Origin: JAICYJ01 sp963737445
GTDB taxonomy: Bacteria > Actinomycetota > Thermoleophilia > Gaiellales > JAICJC01
NCBI GenBank assembly: GCA_963737445.1
Contig: CAVTSO010000025.1
Coordinates: forward strand, 62,001 to 126,000
Direction: 5' to 3'
Length of the DNA: 64,000 nt
The position numbers were made by a program, and so were the translations under genes. Within the stretch, counting starts at the first letter, position 1, and every line of letters starts with the position of its first letter. The notes beneath the pieces are model-generated. The model was given only the letters and a program-made list of their open reading frames with translations. It was not told the origin of the DNA and made no database searches. Below are positions 1 through 8,822 of the stretch, piece by piece.

Positions 1-876
1 TACGTGAGCACGCAAAAGCTGGCCGAGCTGGCCGGCATGGCCGCGCTCGGCGGTGCCGGCGGCAGCAGCACCGCGGCCCAGACCCAGGCGCTGGCAAAGA
101 CGCTCGACTCGATCGACTCGCTCTCGTTCGCGGCATGGGCAAACGGCAACGGCTACCGGCTGACGATGCGATCGACGCTGAAGCAGGGGGTGGACCAGAG
201 CCCGCTCGCGATGGCGCCGTCCAGCCTCACCGGCCTGGTGCCCGGCGATGCCTTCGCGTTTCTGGCGTTCGGAGACTACGGCAGCTACCTGAAGCAGGGT
301 CTTGAGAGCGGCACGCCCGGCCTCGGCCAGCAGCTGAACCTGCTGCAGCAGCAGACCGGCATCTCGGTGCAGCACGATCTGCTGCCGCTGCTCTCCGGCG
401 ACGGCCTGTTCTACGCCGCTCCCGGCGTGCCGGTGCGGGCGGCGCTGGTGCTGAAGCCGGACGATCCGCACGCCGCGGCGCTGACGATGCACAAGATCAT
501 GGCGCTGGTCGCCCAGGGGCAGCGGGGAGCGCGGGTGACACCGCTTGCATCGGGCACGGGTGAGCAGGTCGACCTCGGCGGCATCACCCTCAGCTGGCGG
601 CTGACCGCCGGCGGCCTGATCGCGATCGGCAACGACCCCGCGGCCGGCACCGCCCCGTCCAGCCCGCTTGCGTCATCTCCGGCCTACGCCAACCTGCTGA
701 ACCAGGCTGGAGTCCCGGACGGCGCAAGCGTGCCGCTGTACCTGAACCTGTCGGATGCGCTCAAGCTGTTCCCGATCTCGGTCGATCCAAACCTCGCCCA
801 CGTGGGCGGGGTGCTGGCCTGGAGCAGCCGCAGCGGCCAGGACACCTCGGCCGACCTGTTCGTCCAGGTGAAGTAG
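1..876 (+). CDS. DUF3352-like hypothetical protein, 5' partial
   Basis: The frame is already open at the first base, so this is the C-terminal part of a longer protein; the GTG at position 4 need not be the start. The visible 291 codons resemble the C-terminal half of DUF3352-type extracytoplasmic proteins: alternating small hydrophobic and glycine residues, a FLAFGDYG segment near residue 88 and a LLPLLSGDG segment near residue 126. No catalytic motif is visible and the function of the family is unknown. It converges on the mutase gene, and the 13-base gap holds a short GC hairpin (GCCGC/GCGGC) that could help both transcripts end. The family assignment is a recollection of sequence style, not a search result. 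Confidence 0.5.
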   Translation, partial: YVSTQKLAELAGMAALGGAGGSSTAAQTQALAKTLDSIDSLSFAAWANGNGYRLTMRSTLKQGVDQSPLAMAPSSLTGLVPGDAFAFLAFGDYGSYLKQGLESGTPGLGQQLNLLQQQTGISVQHDLLPLLSGDGLFYAAPGVPVRAALVLKPDDPHAAALTMHKIMALVAQGQRGARVTPLASGTGEQVDLGGITLSWRLTAGGLIAIGNDPAAGTAPSSPLASSPAYANLLNQAGVPDGASVPLYLNLSDALKLFPISVDPNLAHVGGVLAWSSRSGQDTSADLFVQVK

Positions 877-889
877 CGCCGCTGCGGCG

Positions 890-2456
890 TCAGATCGCGG
901 CCGCGCTACCGGGCCGGAAGGAGCCGAACACGTCACGCAGGGCGCCGCAGACCTCGCCCAGCGTGGCGTCGACGGCGACCGCGGCCACGATCGGCGGCAT
1001 CAGGTCGCCGTTGCCGGCCGCGGTCTCGGCCAGCGCCGCCAGTGAGGCGTCCACCGCCGCCTGATCGCGCCTGGCGCGCAGCGCGGTCAGCAGCTCGCGC
1101 TGTGCCGGCTCCAGCTGGGCCGGCACGTCGAAGCGCTCCGTGCCTGGCTCGTGCTCGTCACGGAAGGCATTGACGCCGACCACGATGTCCTCGCCGTCCG
1201 CGATCCGCTGGTGCTTGCGGTAGGCCTCCTCGGCGATCAGCTGCTGGTAGTAGCCCTGCTCGATGGCGGCGACGGCGCCGCCCAGCTGCTCGATCTCGTC
1301 CATCAGAGCCCGCGCGTCCGCCTCCAGCCGGTCGGTCAGCTGCTCGACGTACCATGAGCCGCCGAGCGGGTCGGCCACGCCGGTGATGCCGAACTCGTGC
1401 TGCAGCATCTGCTGCGTGCGGACGGCCAGCGTCTGCGCGCGCTGGGTCGGGATCGCGATCGCCTCGTCGAAGCACGACAGCGCCATCGACTGCACGCCGC
1501 CCAGCGCCGCCGCCAGCGCCTGCACCGCGGCCCGCACGATGTTGTTCTCGGGCTGTTGCAGGGTCAGCGTGGAGCCCGCAGTCTGGGTGTGGGTGCGCAG
1601 CATCATGGAGCGCGGGTCGGTGGCGCCGAACCGGTCGCGCATGATCGAGGCCCACATCCGCCGCAGCGCCCGGTACTTGGCGATCTCCTCGAAGAAGTCC
1701 ATGTGGGTGTTGAAGATCCAGCTGAGACGGGGCGCGAAGCTGTCCACGTCGTACCCCGCGCTCGAGCACGGCCTCCACGTAGGCGATCGCGTTTGACAGC
1801 GCGAACGCCATCTCCTGGGCAGCCGTGCAGCCGGCCTCGCGCATGTGATATCCGGACAGCGAGATCGCGTTGAAGCGCGGCGCCTCGCGGGCGCACCAGG
1901 CGATCAGGTCGGCGGCCAGCCGCAGCGAGGGCCGCGGCGGGAAGATGTAGGTGCCGCGGCTGACGTACTCCTTCAGCACGTCGTTCTGGGCGGTGCCACG
2001 GATCTGCGACGGATCCCGGCCCTGGCGGGCGCAGGCGACGTGGTACATCGCCACCAGCACCGCCGCGGGCGCGTTGATCGTCATCGACGTCGACACCTCG
2101 TCCAAAGGGATCCCGTCGAACATCGCCTCGACGTCGGACGCAGAGTCGATCGACACGCCCACCCGGCCGACCTCCCCGGCGGCGCGCGCGTCGTCGGAGT
2201 CCAGGCCCATCTGCGTGGGCAGGTCGAACGCCACCGACAGCGCCGCCTGCCCCTGGCCGATCAGGAACCGGAACCGGCGGTTGGTCTCCTCACCCGTGCC
2301 GAAGCCTGCGTACTGCCGGATCGACCAGGGGCGCCCGGCATACATGTCGCGGTGGATGCCTCGGGTGTAGGGGTAGCTGCCCGGCTCACCCAGCCGCGCC
2401 TCCAGATCGCCTGGCACGTCGGCGGCGGTGGAGAAGGGCCGTGGCCGGTCGCTCAC
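890..2456 (-). CDS. acyl-CoA mutase large subunit (methylmalonyl-/ethylmalonyl-/isobutyryl-CoA mutase type), frameshifted
   Basis: This is the catalytic barrel subunit of a B12-dependent acyl-CoA mutase. Family blocks in order: RPWSIRQYAGF, LSVAFDLPTQMG, MTINAPAAVL, NAISLSGYHMREAG, HTQTAG and QQPENNIVRAA. The GTG start overlaps the ccr stop (GTGA). The frame breaks near 1752 at a run of four G on the coding strand; removing one G restores a continuous protein of about 520 residues, so this is one gene with an indel, real or from sequencing. It ends after GALRDVFGSF and lacks the C-terminal B12-binding domain, so a separate small subunit is expected elsewhere. The pocket segment usually written YPTMY reads HRDMY, so the substrate is uncertain. 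Proximity to ccr suggests ethylmalonyl- or butyryl-/isobutyryl-CoA metabolism. Confidence 0.8.
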
Positions 2457-3604
2457 GTGCTCGCGCCCTGGCCCTCGGCCTCGGCGCCGACCAGCACCAC
2501 CATCTTGCCGACGTGCTGGTTCTCCTTCATCAGCTGATGGGGCGCAGGGCACTCGTCGAAAGGGAACACCCGCGACAGCACGGGCTTGATCTTGCCCTCG
2601 ATGATCAGCTGGTTGGCCCGGTGGCACTGGTAGGCGTTGGCGAAGTGGCTGCCGATGATGCGCTTCTGGCGCATCCACAGGTAGCGCACGTCGAAGTCGA
2701 GGTTGAAGCCGGACGTGGCGCCGCAGATCACGATCGTGCCGAACGGCTTGCACACGAACACGCTGGTGTAGAAGGTGGCGGCGCCGACATGCTCGAACAC
2801 GACGTCCGGGTCGACCCCGCCGGTCGCGGCCCGTACGGCCTTGCCGAAGCGCTTCACCTCGTCGAAGATGCGCTCGCCGGTGTCCGGGTCGGACAGCGCG
2901 AACTCGCGGCGGTCGATGATCGCGGCGGCGCCCAGCTCGTTGACCAGCGCGACCTTGTCGTCCGACGAGACCACGGCGACGGCGTTGGCGCCGACCAGCG
3001 CGCACAGCTGCACCGCGAACGTGCCCAGCCCGCCCCCGGCGCCCCACACCAGCACGTTGTCCCCGGCCTTGATGCCGGCCTGGTCGATCAACATCCGATA
3101 GGCGGTGAAGTAGGTGAGGCCGTAGCTGGCCGCCGCCTCCCAGGTCAGCTGCGGCGGCTTGGGCAGCAGCTGCTGGGCCTGCACCTTGCAGTACTCGGCG
3201 AAGCTGCCCCAGTTGCTCTCGTAGGCCCAGATCTTCTGCTGGGTGCAGGCCATCGGGTCGAGCCCGTTGCACTCGGCGCACTCGCCGCAGCTCTGGTTGC
3301 AGTGGATCACGACCTCGTCGCCCGGCTCCCAGCGGGTCACGCCCGGGCCGACGCGCTCGACGATGCCCGACGCATCGGAGCCGGCGATGTGGAAGTCGTA
3401 GCCCGTGTAGCGGAAGATCGAGACCGGCAGGCCCATCGACGCCCACACGGCGTTGTAGTTGACGCCGGCCGCCATCACGCGCACCAGCACCTCGCCCGGC
3501 CCCGGCTCCGGCACCTCAATCTGCTCGAGCTGCATGGCATGCTCGGGATCGCCCAGCCGCTCGGGCCGGATCACCCACGCCCGCATCATTGCCGTCCCCG
3601 CCAT
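2453..3604 (-). CDS. ccr: crotonyl-CoA carboxylase/reductase
   Basis: This is a medium-chain dehydrogenase/reductase that reductively carboxylates crotonyl-CoA to ethylmalonyl-CoA using NADPH and CO2. Hallmarks are VNYNAVW near residue 48, IAGSDASG, QKIWAYESNWGSFAE, the nucleotide-binding WGAGGGLG, and WMRQKRIIGSHFAN towards the end. The Asn of VNYN, the Glu of AYES and the His of GSHFAN correspond to CO2-pocket residues described for this family. A four-cysteine stretch (CGECAEC plus a later C) is unusual for CCRs. No stop codon separates it from rlmN upstream. I place the start at ATG 3604 because TACAAT lies 6 nt before it, matching the leaderless promoters of this window; ATG 3589, with a GGGGA upstream, is the alternative. 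It overlaps the mutase start by 4 nt. Confidence 0.85.
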   Translation of the reverse strand: MAGTAMMRAWVIRPERLGDPEHAMQLEQIEVPEPGPGEVLVRVMAAGVNYNAVWASMGLPVSIFRYTGYDFHIAGSDASGIVERVGPGVTRWEPGDEVVIHCNQSCGECAECNGLDPMACTQQKIWAYESNWGSFAEYCKVQAQQLLPKPPQLTWEAAASYGLTYFTAYRMLIDQAGIKAGDNVLVWGAGGGLGTFAVQLCALVGANAVAVVSSDDKVALVNELGAAAIIDRREFALSDPDTGERIFDEVKRFGKAVRAATGGVDPDVVFEHVGAATFYTSVFVCKPFGTIVICGATSGFNLDFDVRYLWMRQKRIIGSHFANAYQCHRANQLIIEGKIKPVLSRVFPFDECPAPHQLMKENQHVGKMVVLVGAEAEGQGAST

Positions 3605-4696
3605 CGCGGAATTGTACCGGTGAACAGCGGGCAGCGCGGCGGCACGCGCAGCACTGTGGCGGTCGCGGGCCCGTTTGCGACGCAGCTCGGACGCACCGTT
3701 GACCGCCAGCTGCCCGCAGGCGGCATCGATGTCCTGGCCGTGCGACCGGCGGTAGCTGACCGAGATGCCGCGGCCTTCCAGGACTGCGGCGAACCCGGCA
3801 ACGCGCGTCGAGGGAGATGCCCGGTAGCCGGAGCCCGTCGGGTTGTAGGCGATCAGGTTGACGTGGAACCCGTCGCGGCCCAGCAGGTCGGCCAGCTCTT
3901 CGGCCAGCCGGTCGCTGTCGTTGATCCCGTCCAGCATCAGGTACTCCACGAAGATGCGTCGCCGGGTGACGGCGCGGTAGCTACGGCAGGCGGCGATCAG
4001 CCTGGCCAGCGGGAACCGGCGCGTGACGGGCATCAGCTCCGTGCGCAGCCGATCGTTGGGAGCGTGCAGCGACAGCGCCAGCTTGACCTGCAGCGGCTCC
4101 GTCGCCAGCCGCTCGATGCCGGGCACCCACCCCGCCGTCGAGATCGCGATCTGGCGGGCACCCAGGCCGAAGCCGGCCGGGTCGTTGAGGGTGCGACAGG
4201 CCGCGAGCACCGCGTCGTAGTTCAGGAACGGCTCGCCCATGCCCATCATCACCGCGTTGGACACCCGCTCGCCCTGATCGCGGAGCATCGCTGCCAGCAC
4301 CGTCACCTGCTCCGCGATCTCGCCGGCAGCGAGGTTGCGGCCAAGGCCCATGCTGCCGGTGGCGCAGAAGGTGCATGCCAGCGGGCAGCCCGACTGCGAC
4401 GAGACGCACACGGTGCGGCGGTTGCGGTGGCTCATCGCAACCGCTTCGACGGGGAAGCCGTCGCGGGTGGTGAAGCGCAGCTTGATAGTGCCGTCGTCGG
4501 ACCGCTGCGACTCGACCGTTTCCAACTCGCGCAGCGGCTCCGCGTCGGCGAGGCGGCGCCGGAGAGCGGCCGGCAGCGGGGTCAGCTGCTCGTAGTCGCC
4601 GGCCAGGCCCTTCATCACGCCCTCGTAGACCTGCCGCTGCCGGTACCGCGGCTCGCCCCACTCCTCCATCAGCGCGTTGACTCGTTTCAGATCCAT
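3605..4696 (-). CDS. rlmN: 23S rRNA/tRNA adenine-C2 methyltransferase RlmN (no stop before ccr)
   Basis: A radical-SAM methyltransferase that methylates C2 of an adenosine in 23S rRNA and in some tRNAs. The cluster-binding C-x3-C-x2-C is at residues 104, 108 and 111 (SGCPLACTFCATG), followed by GMGEPFLNY, STAGWVPGI and LSLHAPND. The resolving cysteine of the two-cysteine mechanism is in DIDAACGQL. The start is ATG 4696; an upstream TTG-type extension is possible but is not homologous. The frame has no stop at the usual RlmN C-terminus and runs through about 30 basic/alanine-rich residues into ccr. Either a stop was lost, or a 760-codon readthrough product is made, or there is a sequencing error. 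CACACT 7 nt before the ATG is a candidate leaderless -10. Confidence 0.9.
3611..3616 (-). promoter_or_regulatory. leaderless -10 box for ccr
   Basis: TACAAT on the minus strand, 6 nt before ATG 3604 and inside the open frame shared with rlmN. No -35 hexamer resembling TTGACA is seen at the expected distance. It supports a separate ccr transcript starting at or next to the A of the ATG. Confidence 0.5.
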
Positions 4697-4753
4697 GGGT
4701 GGTAGTGTGACTGAAAAGTTTGAGCAAATAGCCACTCCCTCGGAGGTAAAGCC

Positions 4754-5115
4754 GTGCCCGCCAAGATGAAAACCGACAAGATCGCCGAAACGGTCACGCC
4801 GATCGCGACCAGAGTCGCGAACGATCCGGAGCTGCGCGAAACCGCGATGTCGGTGCTCGACTCGGCCAAGACGGTGCTCGGCAAGGTGCAGAAGGACGGC
4901 GCACGCTCCGCCGCCGTCGACAAGAAGGTGCAGGACGAGGTGGTGCGCGCCGCCAAGGAGATCAAGAAGGGCATGGCGAAGGCAACGGCGCAGCCCAAGA
5001 CGTCCAAGAAGAAGAAGGCGGCCAAGGCCGCAGCCGCGGGCGCGGTCGCGGTCGGAGCCGTGGTGGTCGCAAAGAAGGCGCTGTCGAAGGATGAGGACGA
5101 GTTCGAGTACACGCC

Positions 5116-5119
<4 letters not shown>
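4754..5119 (+). CDS. small lysine/alanine-rich hypothetical protein
   Basis: I do not recognise a family. The 121-residue protein has a mixed helical N-terminal 75 residues, then a strongly basic stretch (KTSKKKKAAKAA), then a short Ala/Val hydrophobic run (AGAVAVGAVVVAKKAL) and an acidic tail (KDEDEFEYTP). A nucleoid- or membrane-associated role is conceivable but not shown. GTG 4754 is preceded by a strong Shine-Dalgarno (GGAGGT, 7 nt away), one of the few in this window. Its stop overlaps the GTG of the acetyl-CoA synthetase gene by 4 nt, so the two are probably co-translated. It is divergent from rlmN across a 57-base gap. Confidence 0.7.
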
Positions 5120-7083
<1,964 letters not shown>

Positions 7084-7087
7084 GGCC

Positions 7088-7272
7088 AGATGGTCGGTCG
7101 GTACCTCCGTGATGTCCAAGGCGCAAGGCATCGCCTTGCGCCGGTCGGGAGTGATCTGCGATCACGCAGATCGCGGACGGAGACGACGGTTCGCAGCCGT
7201 AACTACTACGGCCGCCGCTAACCCAGACGGAAAACAGCGGCCAGGCTCGCGAGAGATACCGACCAACCATCT
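7088..7272. repeat. intergenic element with 16-bp terminal inverted repeats
   Basis: The convergent gap between acs and the TauE-like gene starts with AGATGGTCGGTCGGTA (7088–7103) and ends with its inverted copy at 7257–7272, with one mismatch. Inside are a perfect 10-bp hairpin (7120–7142, GGCGCAAGGC arms), a palindrome ATCTGCGATCACGCAGAT (7154–7171) and a copy of the GCTGCAAACCGTC-type module (7185–7200, minus). No coding sequence is visible. It could be a small non-autonomous mobile element or a bidirectional termination region. The outer ends share GATGGTTGG with the element at 11718–11881. Confidence 0.5.
7120..7142. terminator. GC-rich hairpin downstream of acs
   Basis: Perfect 10-bp stem GGCGCAAGGC/GCCTTGCGCC with a 3-base loop, 37 bases after the acs stop. 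No T run follows, so factor-independent termination is not certain. Confidence 0.4.
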
Positions 7273-7688
7273 CAGGGCCCGGACTCGGCGACTGAGATCT
7301 CGATCGCCGACTGCTCGTCGTCGGCCTGGCGCAGCGCGCGGACGGCCATCTGCACCGCCACCACCATCAAGAGCACCGCGAACGACCGCTGCAGCGTCTT
7401 GCTGGAGAGCGAGTTGGCCACCACCTCCCCCAGCTTGGCCGTGGGCACCGATGCCAGGCCGATCACGATCGCGTCGCGCCAGTTCACGTTGCCGTAGCGG
7501 GTCTGCCGCCACGACCCCATCAGGATCACCGGCACCATCGCCGCTAGCGACGTGGCGACGGCGACGTGGGCGTTCTCGCCCAGAAAGATCAGCGTGGGCA
7601 CGAAGATCAGCCCGCCGCCCACGCCGAACAGCGCCGACAGCGTGCCGGCCAGGAAGCCGAACAGCACGGCCACGATCTCGTGCGTCAT
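7272..7688 (-). CDS. TauE/SafE (DUF81) half-size membrane permease
   Basis: A 138-residue membrane protein corresponding to one repeat of the TauE/SafE sulfite/organosulfonate exporter family. It begins FGFLAGTLSALFGVGGGLIF, the conserved glycine-rich membrane hairpin, and has about four hydrophobic segments. Full-length family members contain two such repeats in about 250 residues. Its ATG overlaps the stop of the preceding gene, which encodes another single repeat, by 4 nt (ATGA), so the two halves are probably made together and pair to form one transporter. The substrate is unknown. The C-terminal tail is short and acidic. Confidence 0.75.
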   Translation of the reverse strand: MTHEIVAVLFGFLAGTLSALFGVGGGLIFVPTLIFLGENAHVAVATSLAAMVPVILMGSWRQTRYGNVNWRDAIVIGLASVPTAKLGEVVANSLSSKTLQRSFAVLLMVVAVQMAVRALRQADDEQSAIEISVAESGP

Positions 7689-8041
7689 ACCGCCAACCTG
7701 ACGGACACCAGCGCCAGGAACACGGAGAACAGCAGCACCACACGCCTGGTGTCGATGCGCTGGTGGAGCCACGCACCGACCACGGCGCCGCCGACGGCGG
7801 GCAGCCCGATCAGCGCGCCCTCCCTCCACGCCACGTTGCCCGCGAAGGCGTGCGAGGCCGCCGCAGCAACGGAGGTGAACAGGATCGCGGCCAGCGACGT
7901 GGCCATGGCCGACTTGGGCGGATACCGCCTCAGCGCGATCAGCATGGGCACGATCAGGATGCCCCCGCCAACGCCGAACAGACCCGAGAAGAAGCCGGCC
8001 ACGAGGCCGATCCCGACCAGCACGGGTATGCGAGCGTTCAC
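7685..8041 (-). CDS. TauE/SafE (DUF81) half-size membrane permease
   Basis: A 118-residue single-repeat TauE/SafE protein: FFSGLFGVGGGILIVPML in the first hydrophobic hairpin, then KSAMATSLAAILFTS, then two more hydrophobic stretches. It is the first gene of the pair and most likely forms a heterodimer with the downstream half. The start is taken as GTG 8041 because the minus-strand box TACACT lies 7 nt upstream, consistent with a leaderless transcript. The long upstream extension of the reading frame is antisense to otsB and is not coding. The two halves differ in sequence, so this is not a recent duplication. Confidence 0.75.
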   Translation of the reverse strand: MNARIPVLVGIGLVAGFFSGLFGVGGGILIVPMLIALRRYPPKSAMATSLAAILFTSVAAAASHAFAGNVAWREGALIGLPAVGGAVVGAWLHQRIDTRRVVLLFSVFLALVSVRLAV

Positions 8042-8047
8042 GGCGGG

Positions 8048-8054
8048 TAGTGTA
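8048..8054. promoter_or_regulatory. shared bidirectional -10 heptamer (otsB / TauE-like pair)
   Basis: TAGTGTA reads TAGTGT on the plus strand, 6 nt before otsB ATG 8060, and TACACT on the minus strand, 7 nt before GTG 8041. One 7-bp box thus appears to serve both divergent leaderless genes, whose starts are only 18 bases apart. Confidence 0.55.
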
Positions 8055-8059
8055 GGGCG

Positions 8060-8818
8060 ATGGGGCGAATCCTGGCCGACCTGGTTGCGAGGCTCGCGGC
8101 CGACCCACGTCACGGTGCCGTCGTCTGCGACATCGACGGCACGCTTGCTCCGATCGCGCCCACGCCAGAGCAGGCAACGGTGCTGCCGGGGGCGTTGCCT
8201 GAGCTGGAACGGCTGGTGGAACGCTACACGCTGGTCGCCTGCGTGACCGGACGGCCGGCGGTCCAGGCACGCCGCATGGTCCCGATCCCGGGCGTTGCCA
8301 TATCGGGAAACCACGGCCTCGAGGTGATGCACGGGGACGACGTGACGGTGGTGCCGCAGGCCGCGCGCTACCTCGACGCTGTGCACGAGGCGCTGCTGGT
8401 GGTGGAGAACGACGGCCTGATGCCGGAGCTGGGCTGCCGCGTCGAGGACAAGGGCGTCACCTTCACGGTGCACTACCGGGGATCGCCGCGGCCCGACCAT
8501 GCGCTGCGCTACCTCGAGGCCCAGATCGTGCCCAAGCTCGATCGCGCCGGGCTGGCCTGGAGCTTCGGCCGGATGGTGCTGGAGGTGCGCCCGCCGGTGG
8601 CGATCGACAAGGGATCGGCGGTGCGGCGGCTGCGCGGCCGCAAACGGATCACCAACCTGATGTACGTGGGAGACGACCGCACCGACCTGGACGCGTTCCG
8701 CGAGGCCACGATCAAGATCGCGGTCCGCTCGGCCGAGGGGCCGCCGGAGCTGATCGAGCAGGCCGATGCCTGCGTGGACGGGCCGGAGCAGGTGGTCGCG
8801 CTGCTGGCCTCGCTGTGA
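8060..8818 (+). CDS. otsB: trehalose-6-phosphate phosphatase
   Basis: A HAD-superfamily phosphatase of 252 residues that removes the phosphate of trehalose 6-phosphate. The nucleophile motif DIDGTLAP is near residue 24, the motif II region is CVTGRP, and the metal-binding motif GDDRTDLDAF is near residue 205. NHGLEV and EVRPP, typical of the trehalose-phosphatase cap, are present. No trehalose-6-phosphate synthase domain is fused or adjacent, so otsA must be elsewhere. The leader is absent: the -10-like TAGTGT ends 6 nt before the ATG. It converges on polX with a 4-base gap. Confidence 0.88.
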   Translation: MGRILADLVARLAADPRHGAVVCDIDGTLAPIAPTPEQATVLPGALPELERLVERYTLVACVTGRPAVQARRMVPIPGVAISGNHGLEVMHGDDVTVVPQAARYLDAVHEALLVVENDGLMPELGCRVEDKGVTFTVHYRGSPRPDHALRYLEAQIVPKLDRAGLAWSFGRMVLEVRPPVAIDKGSAVRRLRGRKRITNLMYVGDDRTDLDAFREATIKIAVRSAEGPPELIEQADACVDGPEQVVALLASL

Positions 8819-8822
8819 CGGA

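Noticed and set aside
2441..4705. Plus-strand open frame of 754 codons antisense to rlmN/ccr
   Set aside because: Composition is Arg/His/Leu-rich shadow coding, typical of the frame opposite a high-GC gene; no family motif, and both sense genes are certain.
2453..4735. A genuine bifunctional RlmN–CCR fusion enzyme
   Set aside because: Unrelated functions, a low-complexity join, and a promoter-like box directly before an internal ATG make separate translation more likely; kept as a finding only.
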